Assembly (NCBI GenBank): GCA_963924555.1
Contig: OZ004584.1
Location: 5,641,001 to 5,705,000, forward strand
Reading direction: 5' to 3'
Length of the DNA stretch: 64,000 bases
Origin: Crambe crambe
Lineage: Eukaryota; Porifera; Demospongiae; Poecilosclerida; Crambeidae
The notes below the pieces were generated by a model. It made no database searches. It was given only the letters and a program-made list of their open reading frames with translations, and was not told where the DNA came from. The translations under genes and the position numbers were made by a program. The first letter of the stretch is position 1. Each line of letters begins with the position of its first letter. Shown one piece after another: positions 1 to 11,000 of the stretch.

Positions 1-1063
1 AGCTCTATAGCAAGTCTATTTACTAGCCATAACAAGGGTGTATCCACCACTCCAGTTGGTCCGGTTTTCACCGGACCACTTTCATTATCCAATGCACCTA
101 CGTATGAAATACCGTGACCCATAGCATGCCTTAATCATTTATTGGTACTTAATTTTCATCAAGATCTCACACACGGTTGAACATAGAAGTTATAACTGTT
201 TTTGCAAAATTCACACTAGCATAGCTTCCTTATAAAAGTGGGTGTGGTGATAAAGGGTAAAGTGGGCATGGCCATCAAAAATTTTTCCACACACAAGCAC
301 ACCGAACCACTCAAAATTCACCCCTACATAAGCAATAGCCCCCGGCTATATAATGGTGTCTAACAATTAAGCTTATCAGCTACTTTAGCTAGCTACTATC
401 ATGATTAGCTATGTTGAAATTGAACTTCTTAACCGACCTCTGTCTGTGGCTGTCAACCGAACTCTGTCTGTGACTGTCACTGCTAACAAACAATTGCCTG
501 ATGACTGACTGGTGAACTTTATTTTTATGCTTGTCTATTAACTAGCTATAGGCTAGTCATAATCACAACTATAATCATTCACAATACAACTTTTCATCAT
601 TTCATTACCCTCATAATTACTACGTAGCATGTACATTGCAACTGTTGTGGACTTGTGGACTACACATAAGCCAAAACAACTTGGCAGCATAGCTAGATAC
701 TATGCTTGTAGCTGGTTACACAGGGGCGGAGTATAATTATAACAAAAAATGAAGTAGTCAGGTGACTACATAGTGCGCCAGGTGGGTCTGGGGGCGTACC
801 ACCCAGAAAAGTTTTGGGCTTTAGAGCTGTTTAGTAGATTGAAGCTGATGCATTCTCATTGGCAAGATTAACGCATTCAGAGTGAAAAAAAGTGGTCAGG
901 TTGAGATCTGACTAAACCTGACCAGCCACTGTAGTAGCTACAGTCAGATAATGTTAAGATTCTTTACCAATTGTACTTGTGCAATTGTTTTGAAGACCCT
1001 TTACCCACCCAACATGACTTCTATTTCACCATGGTAAACAGGGGCAGAAACACCACAACAAAA

Positions 1064-1101
1064 GTGTGTGTGTGTGTGTGTGTGTGGGGGGGGGGGGGGG
1101 G
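1064..1101. repeat. (TG)11 microsatellite running into a G16 tract
   Basis: Eleven TG units (1064-1085) are followed directly by 16 G. Short ORFs across it are artefacts of the repeat. Confidence 0.95.
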
Positions 1102-1862
1102 CTGGTGGCACATACTTCAAAAAAACGTTTGCCGTTCATCATTCTTTTGCAACTGAAATCAAATCGATAGAGTCTGTTTGCTCCTTGTGGATATGGAGAA
1201 GTAGCTACAGGTTTCTGTCATTTTTGTCATATGCATATCATATGGGAAGGGGCCCCTCCTGCCCCCTGTTTTCTCCATCTCGCAGATCAAGAAGAACCTC
1301 CATCACACAACTGCCATGTTCATTTGAGTCAGCTGCCCTCCTTTAGTACACTACATCATGCAAAGTATGTACGTATTATCAAGCTAAGCCTAAACATAGC
1401 TACTATTTTTATAGTCCTGGCATATATAAGCTAAGCTCTCTTTTTCGTGGGCCCAAAATGTTATTGGGGTTTCAAGAAGCAGGAATTTACTATTCCATGT
1501 AGCTAGGACAGTGGAAAGTGAGTCTGTGGCCAGTGCCAATGAGAAGAAGAGAAAGAGACCCTGGCCTTACTGCTCTGATGTCCAGGTTTCCTGAAGCGAA
1601 CTGCACCAAGTTGCACACTAGATATGCTTGCAGATCTTGTAGTGACCGCCTGGCTAACAATTTGCAGAGTGCACTGCCCATTCTTTCCAAGTTTCAGTAG
1701 AGTTGCCCACGTGTTTACTCTTATCGGTGCTCGTGAGTATTATTAATGTGATAAAAAAACAAAAAACAAATCACACTCCCATCAAGCAATACACAATATT
1801 GATGTTCACATCAGGAATTAATACAGAGGTCGTGAAAACCTCCCAAACCTAGAGTGTCCCCT

Positions 1863-1891
<29 letters not shown>
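1863..1891. repeat. Poly-C tract of about 29 bases
   Basis: An uninterrupted C run. Its length is probably variable and hard to sequence accurately. Confidence 0.95.
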
Positions 1892-1893
<2 letters not shown>

Positions 1894-2199
1894 CTATATT
1901 ATATCATTGAAAACATAAAATACAGTTCATGCGTCTATTTTTGTAATTAAAAAATGTCTAACATTTCACTAAAGTTTACTTCAAAAAGTTCAGGGCCTTC
2001 AATACTTCAAGAATGGCAAGCACAAAATTACAGTATAGATAATAAGCTCCTAACACAGATCTGACATTCAGCGTACATGTCGTCCATACAAAATCCTGTA
2101 TCAATCCAGATGAGTAGCTACCATTGAGGCAACTGAGGCACTCACCTCTGTAAAAAATTTAGGCATGATCAACAGGGCAGAACATTGCTGACCCTTCCT

Positions 2200-2216
2200 G
2201 ACATAAATAAGTTGCT

Positions 2217-2265
<49 letters not shown>

Positions 2266-2470
2266 AAATGACCAGATGAAAATGGCGATTTTTGAAGTTG
2301 CTATAAAATGATACTGCTTTGTTCTCTGCTCTTCATATTTGAGTCCTAGCACATTGAAGGTGTTCTGTCTTCAAGTTAGGAGTTGCTGACTGCAGGAGGT
2401 AAGGAGTTATGAAAGAAAATATTAAGTACTACTCCAATGGAGAATCTGTGCCAGCCCATCCCTACTTAGA
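2200..2470. mobile_element. Non-autonomous element carrying a (GAT)16 tract
   Basis: A (GAT)n tract at 2218-2265 sits at one end of a segment that recurs in inverse orientation at 58146-58370. Shared unique sequence includes the stretch around TACTCCAATGGAGAATCTGTGCC-like sequence near 2430-2452. It ends in CATCCCTACTTAGAGAG, which is also a terminal motif at 44133 and 58165. This suggests a mobile unit with an embedded microsatellite. Confidence 0.6.
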
Positions 2471-2473
2471 GAG

Positions 2474-3333
2474 CAGGCCTGTAGCCAGCAGGTGGCTCAG
2501 CGGGCTTGAGCCCCCCCCCCCCTTTGATTCATTATAGCATAAGAATAGTAGCTAAGGAAAATGCTTGCCTTCCATATGCTCAAGAGTGCTAGTGATGTAT
2601 AATTCTGAGATAGATGAATTGCTAATGTTGATTCAACTTAGCATACTGGAAAGTTGAATCAATTCATCTATCACAGATGAAATACCCTTAACACTGTTCA
2701 TGTTCAGTTGCTTCTATTAGTTCTTCAAGAGACCAGAAACATCAAGGGACAGACCAAACCCATCAACTATCATTATACACACTCTCCTGAGGGTTTCATG
2801 GTGAGCACTTGGCATGCATATGACAATTAATACAGTGATCCCTGGATTATAATACCCGCCTTATCAGACCACTTTCTAATGCGTTGGTCCTTTTATTTAT
2901 CTTTTTATTATAGAGACCACCTGGAATTAATATAAGACCACTTTCCACTTTCTACCATCCCAAGGGGTGGGGGAAAGCAATAGCCATTTCTCAGTATCAC
3001 ACTATTATCATCTCTTTCTATATTCTAGCTATGATTATTATAGGTTCAAAAGTGGTGTACTGATTTACCATATCACCACTTTCTCGGCCTATAGCTAACT
3101 TCCCTCTACCTCTAAGTAAATGTGACACAAGAAAAATGGCACAAAACTAAATCACTCAAACAAGGCAATGAAGCAAATCTAGATATATAACCTACATGAT
3201 ACCATCCAATGATATGATGCATAAAAAAACTGAGGTAATTAGGGTGTGGTTAGGCAAAAGTGGGCATGGCCATAAAAAATTTTTCCCACACACAGTCAGC
3301 CACCCCTTTTCTAAAATCCTGGCTACAGCCCTG
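2474..3333. mobile_element. DNA-transposon remnant with CAGGSCTGTAGCCAG ends
   Basis: The left end reads CAGGCCTGTAGCCAG and the right end CTGGCTACAGCCCTG, forming an imperfect terminal inverted repeat. Both sides carry GAGAG, a likely 5-bp target-site duplication. The interior holds a poly-C run (2511-2522) and, near the right end, the GTGGGCATGGCC/AAAATTTTT module. No transposase ORF is visible. The terminus resembles hAT-type non-autonomous elements. Confidence 0.6.
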
Positions 3334-3375
3334 GAGAGTACTATTGTACTAAAAACAAAACAGTGTGTGTATTGG

Positions 3376-3508
3376 GTGTGCAGTAAACACTTTCATTTGG
3401 GACAAAATGGTGTGCAGTAAACACTTTCATTTGGGATAAAATGGTGTGCAGTAAACACTTTCATTTGGGACAAAATGGTGTGCAGTAAACACTTTTATTT
3501 GAGGCAAC
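3376..3508. repeat. 34-bp tandem repeat, about 4 copies
   Basis: The phrase GTGTGCAGTAAACACTTTCA starts at 3376, 3410, 3444 and 3478. The unit is related to the interior of the TA-flanked foldback at 53281-53398, so it probably arose by expansion of an old copy of that element. Confidence 0.9.
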
Positions 3509-4206
3509 AATTATGGTGTGCAATAATAATTATCATCATATCAATGAATGATCAATAACAATCGAGTAAAGCTAAATCAACTGTTATGGCTAGTTGGACA
3601 AAAACAAAATAGATGGTGAGTAGCAACACTCACACACTTGGCTACCAGGGACGGGTCCAGTAATTTCAGTAGCTATGAGAAGTGTAAACCTTTTCATTAG
3701 TGAAACACTGAACAAGATCTCGATCAAACTTCCCCCCTCCCACATTGCTATAGCGCTAGTGCTCTCATCATGCTCTCAGAAATTCCATTAGAGCTGGGGA
3801 TTCCATATTCCCTGAGGGGGTGCTACAGGGAATGCAAAATACCAGTGTATTTGGCTCGGGGATGCCAAATACCCCTAGGTGGGGGGTGACAAAACCGGGC
3901 ATGCCAGATTCCCTGTGACACCAGTATACAGATCATATATATACTTAGTGTACAATATATGCCTCCTGCCTGATGGACATGGAGAATCTTCCACAGCAAC
4001 TTTCTTCATCAGCAAATTTGCTGAAACTATAGATCAGATGGTACTATCCTTGAAATCGAGCCTTGGAAGTATCATGGTCAATTTCTTGCATGCATGCGTG
4101 ATAGATGTATAATTCATGGATTAAAATTTTGTTGATTTAGGCTATCCACAGAAACTGAACAAAAACAAAAACAACAACTGATGTTCAGTAGCCATAGCTC
4201 CATACA

Positions 4207-4216
4207 GTATAAAAAC
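4207..4216 (+). promoter_or_regulatory. TATA-like box upstream of the gene at 4318
   Basis: GTATAAAAAC lies about 105 bp before the ATG, at a plausible core-promoter distance given a leader of about 75 nt. Confidence 0.45.
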
Positions 4217-4317
4217 AGCTTCAGCTCACAGCAATAAGCAGTTGTCATAATTATTGACATTTCCACACAGTCAATTGTGAACACAAACTATCATTCTCTG
4301 CCTATCTCTCATTAGTC

Positions 4318-5625
4318 ATGGAAGAAGATGTTTATGAAGTGATAACTCCTGACAATCAGTGTTATAAAGTTCCTCCAACAATCGAACCTCAAAATTTGTC
4401 TGCATCCGAAAATCAAATTCCTTCAAGAGGCAAGCCTCAAAATGCATCTGTATCTGCAAATTCTCATGAAATTAAGTCACGATATAAAATGTCTGCTTGT
4501 AGTTGGATGTGTGCAATTTTACTGGCTGGATTCATCTTAGTAGGTAGTGGTGCATTTATTAGCTTCGGTATTCCCTTATGGAGTATCAATTCCAACTTGA
4601 AAACACAAACTATGGGGCTTCAGAAGACATCAGAATATGAAAGAAATATAATGGAGCTTCGGAATTCGGTAAACAATAGTATATCTGAACTCAAAAGAAG
4701 ATTAGCACAGCTCCAGGTTTCGGTGAAAAATAATGCATTGGAATGTGAAAGAAAAATAACGAAACTAGAGAATTCTGCAAATGATAGTATATCTGAACTC
4801 AAAAGAAGACTAATGGAACTTCATTCATGTTCTGCTATCTTTGCAATGTATCCATCCTCCCCATCAGGTCTGTACTGGATCAGGTCCTCCAATGGCTCTG
4901 CTGTACGTGTGTATTGTGACATGACCAGGTCCTGTGGTAACATCACTGGAGGGTGGATGAGAGTGGCTAGTCTGAACTGGAGCAATAAATCTTTTCCATG
5001 TCCCGATGGATTCAAAGAACGTGATAACTCTGGCATTCGCACTTGTGGAATCAACTCCACATCAACTGGTTCGTGTCCTTCTTTGATTTTTGAAACATAC
5101 AGTACTGTGTATAGTAGAGTCTGTGGCAAGATAAATGCTTATCAATTTGGTACTCCGGATGCATTCAGTACAATGCAAGGGCGTGGTTCAAACATAACAA
5201 TTGACTCTAATTACGTGGATGGTGTTAGTCTCACACATGGAAACAAGCCTAGGAGACACATCTGGACTTTTGCTGCTACTCACGATGATGACAGCAGTAA
5301 TATACAATTTTCAACTACTCACTGTCAGTGTGTGAAACCAAAAGATATGAGCATCATGGCCCCTCCTTCTTTTGTAGGAATGGACTACTTCTGTGATACA
5401 GCAAGTCGGAGATCAGGTTCATCACTAGGTTTATTTCTTGCTGATGATCCCCTGTGGGATGGGGCTGGGTGTGCTTCTACTAGCACATGCTGTTCTTTCA
5501 ATAAGCCCCCGTGGTTCCACAAGCAACTCCCATCAGCCACCATCGACGACATAGAGATGAGGGTGTGTTGTGATGAGAGTGGTGAAGATATTGCCATGTC
5601 GAATGTTGAAATTTATGTGCAGTAG
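4318..5625 (+). CDS. Type II membrane protein with coiled-coil stalk and fibrinogen-like/lectin-like ectodomain
   Basis: This intact 435-residue single-exon gene probably encodes a cell-surface receptor or lectin-like protein. The cytoplasmic tail (1-60) starts MEEDVYEV and contains a second tyrosine in NQCYKV. A hydrophobic anchor spans about 61-86 with no signal peptide, implying type II topology. Residues 95-169 form a coiled coil with an internal duplication, SISELKRRL occurring twice. The ectodomain opens with SPSGLYWIRSSNGSAVRVYC near 181-200, the motif that begins fibrinogen-related domains (C/PSG.Y.I....VYCDM). It closes with a cysteine cluster (DPLWDGAGC, STCCSF, PPWF, DDIEMRVCC). 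It is the only paralogue on the plus strand and has a single PSGxYWI module where the array at 42-62 kb has two. The start is fixed by alignment with the MEEEN starts of the array. Ligand and function are unknown. Confidence 0.85.
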   Translation: MEEDVYEVITPDNQCYKVPPTIEPQNLSASENQIPSRGKPQNASVSANSHEIKSRYKMSACSWMCAILLAGFILVGSGAFISFGIPLWSINSNLKTQTMGLQKTSEYERNIMELRNSVNNSISELKRRLAQLQVSVKNNALECERKITKLENSANDSISELKRRLMELHSCSAIFAMYPSSPSGLYWIRSSNGSAVRVYCDMTRSCGNITGGWMRVASLNWSNKSFPCPDGFKERDNSGIRTCGINSTSTGSCPSLIFETYSTVYSRVCGKINAYQFGTPDAFSTMQGRGSNITIDSNYVDGVSLTHGNKPRRHIWTFAATHDDDSSNIQFSTTHCQCVKPKDMSIMAPPSFVGMDYFCDTASRRSGSSLGLFLADDPLWDGAGCASTSTCCSFNKPPWFHKQLPSATIDDIEMRVCCDESGEDIAMSNVEIYVQ

Positions 5626-7088
5626 TTTGCTGAGACATTGACAATATAAAGTAGTTTAGTGACTTTATTTATATTGTGTAGCTAGCACTATATATGATAA
5701 TGACATGAATGCTATCGTATATGTATACTTTTACATGTGCAAACTGTTGTGTATTCATTGTAGAACTCTTTCTTTTTGTAACTGTAGCTAGTAGCTATGT
5801 ATTTGGTGGATGAATCATGTGACAGATGGTCAGGTCGACTGCAATTTGTCTTGTGATGGATGAGATCATGTGACTATCATATGACTCCAAATTCCACTGA
5901 CATGAAATCATGTGACTATATCGGTACAGATGAGCAGAATGCATTTAAGGAATGGATAAGTCCAAGTAGACCTTGTAGTAGACTCAGAGAGCCTACTCAC
6001 CAGAATGCAGCCAGACCAACAAGAGAGGTATGGCTTCATTGTCAAGATAGCTGGACAATAATATACCATATTTCTTAGGGAAATTTTTAAGCATTTGCAA
6101 CAAGTTTTAAAAAAAAAGAATTTGGTAAAGGGTCACTTCAACAACTCTCTACATTCTGCATTGAAGCTGTGATCTAAAATAACACTTGGGATCTGGGGTG
6201 AATAACTACTTGATCATCACTAGCTATGTACTCTCATTTGGTTCCAGTGAACTGGTGATCATAACCTCCAGCAGGTGATGCGAAGTTCAGCTCCTACAGT
6301 GGACGACGATCCAGGACACATGCTGAGAGGGAACTCTCTCCTCTGGAAAGGGACTCCTCCATGTGCTACAACTGTACATGTGTCTAATTTCATGTTCAGA
6401 AATGGTTTCGTTTTCGAATTGTTGTTAATTTTTTATTTATCAGAGAGAGCGGTAGCTCTTTTTATGTATAGGGATGGTGTGGATGCCCTAATACAAAAGT
6501 GAAATTCCAGTTCCCCCTGGACTCTACTCTGAATGATTATCCTGCTTACTGTACCTACTAGCTACAAGGTGCAGAACAAGTTTCAGGACCAGGGAGCTTA
6601 TCATATGGCAAGCATGAATTCTTCTTCTCTATTAGTCTTGATCCAAGGATGCCTCTTCCTGGAGTCACATCTGGGCCTGCAAGGTCTGTAGGAAAAATCC
6701 AACGAGAAATCCAAATCAGGGACAGGGAGATATGTAGCTACACCACATGCATCATTGGAGCACCAGAGCACAACTGTGGCAGCTAGATGAAGATATGGGA
6801 TGCTACCATAGATTCAGGCCCAACTTGGATGTAGCTAGCTATCTGACCTGGGAAATTATTTTCATCGTTTCATTAAACACCTGGCCGACTTGTCACAAGT
6901 AGTTGCCAACTACAGACACAAAATCATATAACACAGCTAGTCTCCTCAGACTCTATCACTGGCTAGCTAACTCTTTGTTTTATCTATAATAATATAATTT
7001 GCATATGCCAAGAGGCTTTAGTACATTTATTACAAGGGCACATGAAATGAAATGAAATTTAGAAGAAATTTTTTGCGCTCATTATACT
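5626..7088. other. Intergenic region, nothing recognised
   Basis: Only short, unsupported ORFs (for example 5860-6078 and 6275-6502) occur. The words CATGTGACTAT(C/A) recur near 5867-5915. No family, RNA gene or complete transposon end is visible. Confidence 0.5.
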
Positions 7089-7559
7089 AGCTACAAGAAA
7101 ACAATAACCAACTAAGTAGTTACTATAGCTACAAGAAAACAATAACCAACTAAGTAGTTACTATAGCTACAAGAAAACAATAACCAACTAAGTAGCTACT
7201 ATAGCTACAAGAAAACAATAACCAACTAAGTAGTTACTATAGCTACAAGAAAACAATAACCAACTAAGTAGTTACTATAGCTACAAGAAAACAATAACCA
7301 ACTAAGTAGCTACTATAGCTACAAGAAAACAATAACCAACTAAGTAGTTACTATAGCTACAAGAAAACAATAACCAACTAAGTAGTTACTATAGCTACAA
7401 GAAAACAATAACCAACTAAGTAGCTACTATAGCTACAAGAAAACAATAACCAACTAAGTAGTTACTATAGCTACAAGAAAACAATAACCAACTAAGTAGT
7501 TACTATAGCTACAAGAAAACAATAACCAACTAAGTAGCTACTATAGCTACAAGAAAACT
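7089..7559. repeat. 38-bp minisatellite, 12 copies, with a 114-bp higher-order unit
   Basis: The unit begins AGCTACAAGAAAACAATAAC and starts every 38 bp from 7089. There are twelve complete copies and a partial thirteenth. The only variation is TAGTTACTAT versus TAGCTACTAT, in strict order T,T,C repeated four times, so the real amplification unit is three monomers (114 bp). The four 114-bp units look otherwise identical. Confidence 0.97.
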
Positions 7560-8011
7560 ACTAGCTAGCTATGTCGCTGCTTTATTTCTTCTTCTGCCCA
7601 GAAATACAGTCATTCTTTGATGGGCAAAGAGAAGACGACAAATGTATCTGGTATTTTGTAATGCAGTTGCACTAGGCTTTGCCTCGTGCTATTACCCCTG
7701 CGTTACTAATCCCAAATACCACAGCTAACCATACAAGGCTGATTGTGGCTCAAATCCATAATGTACCACAGAGCCTATAGTGCTGGCCACATGGGCCCAC
7801 ACCTACTCTGAGAAGGACTGTCCTCCTGTCAGCTGATTGTGTTATACCTTCAGGCCTAGGAGTTGCAGGCGGGAGTTAAACTCCCACAGTTCAATGATTA
7901 AAAAAACAAAAACATTCATAAACACAAAATAACAACAACAACAACAACGATAACAACTAACTATAAAGAGCTGCAAATAATCAGTGTGACTTATTCTTCC
8001 TGGATACTGAT
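7560..8011. other. Intergenic spacer downstream of the Pmp-like gene
   Basis: Contains low-complexity AAC repeats (about 7925-7965) and short dispersed-repeat fragments. It must include the 3' untranslated region of the minus-strand gene that ends at 8012; no clear poly(A) signal was identified. Confidence 0.45.
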
Positions 8012-11000
8012 CTAATGATTATATTCAGCACTCTCTAATAAAGTTTCACGCAGTTCCACAAAAGTGGTTGTAGGTGGCATTCGAGCGGTAATTTTTGGTG
8101 GCATTTTCTCAACAGACGTTTTCACTTTCCTGATTGTATTAATCTTATGACGAAACCTTTGCAGTGAATTGCAACCCTTCATCTTATAATAAATGTGACA
8201 TGCTATTATGGCAAAGAATGTCACAAGTGCCACTGAAATGGAAGCAGTGAGGCAATGGCATACTTGAGGTGAATTATCTCTGTTAATTCCTTCCAAGTAG
8301 TAGACTGTAGACGCAAGTAATCCAAGGTTTATCAGAAAGATATTTTCGAAAATATTTGCTAATGAACTTCGATATATTCCATTCTTGATGGAAGATTTGA
8401 ACACAAGTAATATCATAGTAACAATGGCAGTAGCAAATGTGTTGGATATTAAAGAGTTGACCTTATAAGAGACAACGAAAGTTATGAAGAGAATGCAACG
8501 TATGAACAAAAGGACTCCAGTCCAGTAACGATGACGTCTGTTGAAAGGGGCGTGGTATGCATCTATTATGGAGATGAAGGCTGTACTGTGTAACAGAGTT
8601 AATCCTTTCTTCCTTGGCAAGGAACGAAGACATTGTCCAAAAGTGAGTAAGAGTGTGTATGGAAAGAAGAGAACGACTAGGAACAGCAAGGCCACTATGA
8701 AGAGAGGAATGTGCTTACCTCTGAGGTAGTCTACATTTCCATCGTAAGTCCAGACCTTATGAGGTACCAGTTCATCTGACGTGTTGTCTGCATCACCTCT
8801 TAAGACCAGCATGAAATCAAGTGCTGTTATGATTGTCCTTAGTATTTTAGCATAAGATAGCAGAAATAGAGTTGCCAATACAGGAACGACTTTTCTTCCA
8901 AGAAGTCTCATCACTCGTGTGGAGTAGTGACTGAATATGATGATCAGACCCACTAGTAACCATATGTACAGGGGAAAGGCTAACTGTAGCCATGCTTTCT
9001 GGTACATGTCCATTCCTGAATAGAAACATATCTCGATCCCGAAGTCCATATTTACCCATGATATGAAAACAGAGAGTGGAGGGTGAATGGAACATGTCAA
9101 GCCAGTTATTGATAAAATGTTGGAATAGAATATCAAACCATTGATGAGTCCAATTGAAACAGTTAGGTCTACAAATAACATGCTTAGGACTAGAATTAAG
9201 CCCATGAATGCAAACAGGGGGACTAACCATAGAATAAAGTACTTGTGAGGACCCGAACATTCATAGCATTTAGAACTCCCTAAGACCACACTGAAGAAGT
9301 CTTTACAAGCTCCACAGGCAACCCCTGAACGATTATTAGCACACTGACTGTCATTGATATCTTTTATGAGTATGAATGTTTTGTCTTTGTCACAGTAATC
9401 CAAAGGACAATTCTTGCATACTTGGAGTGTACCATTATCATATTTAAACCAACCATTAGAATTCAGCTCTATTGCTTTGTTATGTATGTGGCACTTGATA
9501 AAGAATGTTGATGCTAATCTTTTATCACACTCACATCTATCCTCACTTGTGGCTAGCTGGAAGCCTTGTGGACATTGTTGAAATGCTACCTTGACTGTTA
9601 ATTTGTTCATTTCTCTGCATGGTCCTTCAGATTTTATTACAAGATTCCCAATTGATTGTTTTGAATATACATGAATATTCACATTTGTACATGGATTATC
9701 TATGTTGTAATGGCACTCTCCCTCACCAAGTGTCAATGTTGAATCGTCACAGTTGCTTATGAGGGATTTTTTGAAACTTTTATTTTGATCAAGAGTTATA
9801 ACTAGGAGTGATATTGATTCACCTCGTATTGCTGATACATATTTATGTTTCAAAGAACAGTTAGGTCTTTGCTCATTATCACAAAAGCAAAAGTCAACCA
9901 CATCAGATGTAATTGACTGTTGAGTAAAATCAGTTGATGATGTATTTGATATACTGATGAATATTTGAATTGCAGATAATGACTGGATGAAATAATGGCA
10001 GCTATTTAATAGACCTCCATAAAGAATAGGTCCTTCATTTGCCACGTTTTCTTGGAAATATAAACTTTGTGATCTATGATGATCAGCATAGAAACATTTA
10101 GACTCTTTTTCACAATTTTCACTAAAATCTTCTATGAATAATGCTCCACCAAATGCCGCCATATTTTGTATGAAATATAATTCCTGATTAATAGTATGAA
10201 GGAATGTCTTTGATAGGAAGAGTGCTCCACCTCTTTTGCTTGCTGTATTATTTTCAAAGAGGTAAAAGTCTCTGTTGAAAGTGATTCTGGATCTAGACGC
10301 TTTTAATGCTCCACCATTGGAGTTAGCCTCATTATTAATAAACTCTGATTTCCCAAATAGAGTGAGCATAGTGTTTTCTATGGATAGAGCACCACCATCT
10401 TCAGCTGAGTTTTCTCTGAATATCATGTGATTTTCAAAGCATACAGCTCTTGTATTAATGTACATTCCACCTCCAGTTTTTGCTGAATTTTTTTCAAATA
10501 TTACATTGTTTAATTGTACTTTACTGCTGACTAGTCCATCCAATAAATCAAGCATCATTCCACCTCCTCTCTCGGTACAAGTGTTGGCCAAAAAGGTACA
10601 ATCAGTTATATTCACATTATAGAACCTGCCTCCTCCCTCAATGGATAATTTAATTGCGCCACCATCATTTCTAGCCATATTGTTGTAAAATGTACAATTT
10701 GTTATTTTGATGGATGTTCTTCCAATGACAGTGAACAATTCTATTGCTCCACCATTTTGGGTAGCTACTGTATTATTATGAAATTTACAGTCAGTTAAGG
10801 AGAGTGATATGCCATTACCATGGATATTTATTGCACCTCCTTGAAGTGAAGATGTATTATTAATGAAAGAAGTTTTTGTGACTTTGATATAAAGGGATCG
10901 CGAGCTTTGTGGTAGACGAAACAATAGTGCTCCAATTAAATTATTAGTAAAAATGCTATCACTGATATTAGCTGTGATTCTACTGGTGTGGTATGGATTG

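Larger units (their letters stand above)
1..4206. other. Non-coding, repeat-rich left flank
   Basis: No gene is recognisable on either strand here. The stretch holds fragments of transposable elements: a GTGGGCATGGCC plus AAAATTTTT module near 260-290 that recurs elsewhere, a TG/G-run, poly-C runs, a (GAT)n tract and a 34-bp tandem repeat. There is also a 24-bp imperfect duplication near 428-476. Short ORFs around 1500-1700 are open on both strands but match no family I know. Confidence 0.6.

Noticed and set aside
1490-1700. Overlapping 60-66 codon ORFs on both strands
   Set aside because: No motif, signal or context supports either. They may be an old coding relic, but this cannot be shown.
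7089-7559. CRISPR-like array
   Set aside because: The repeats abut with no unique spacers and the context is eukaryotic; it is a minisatellite.
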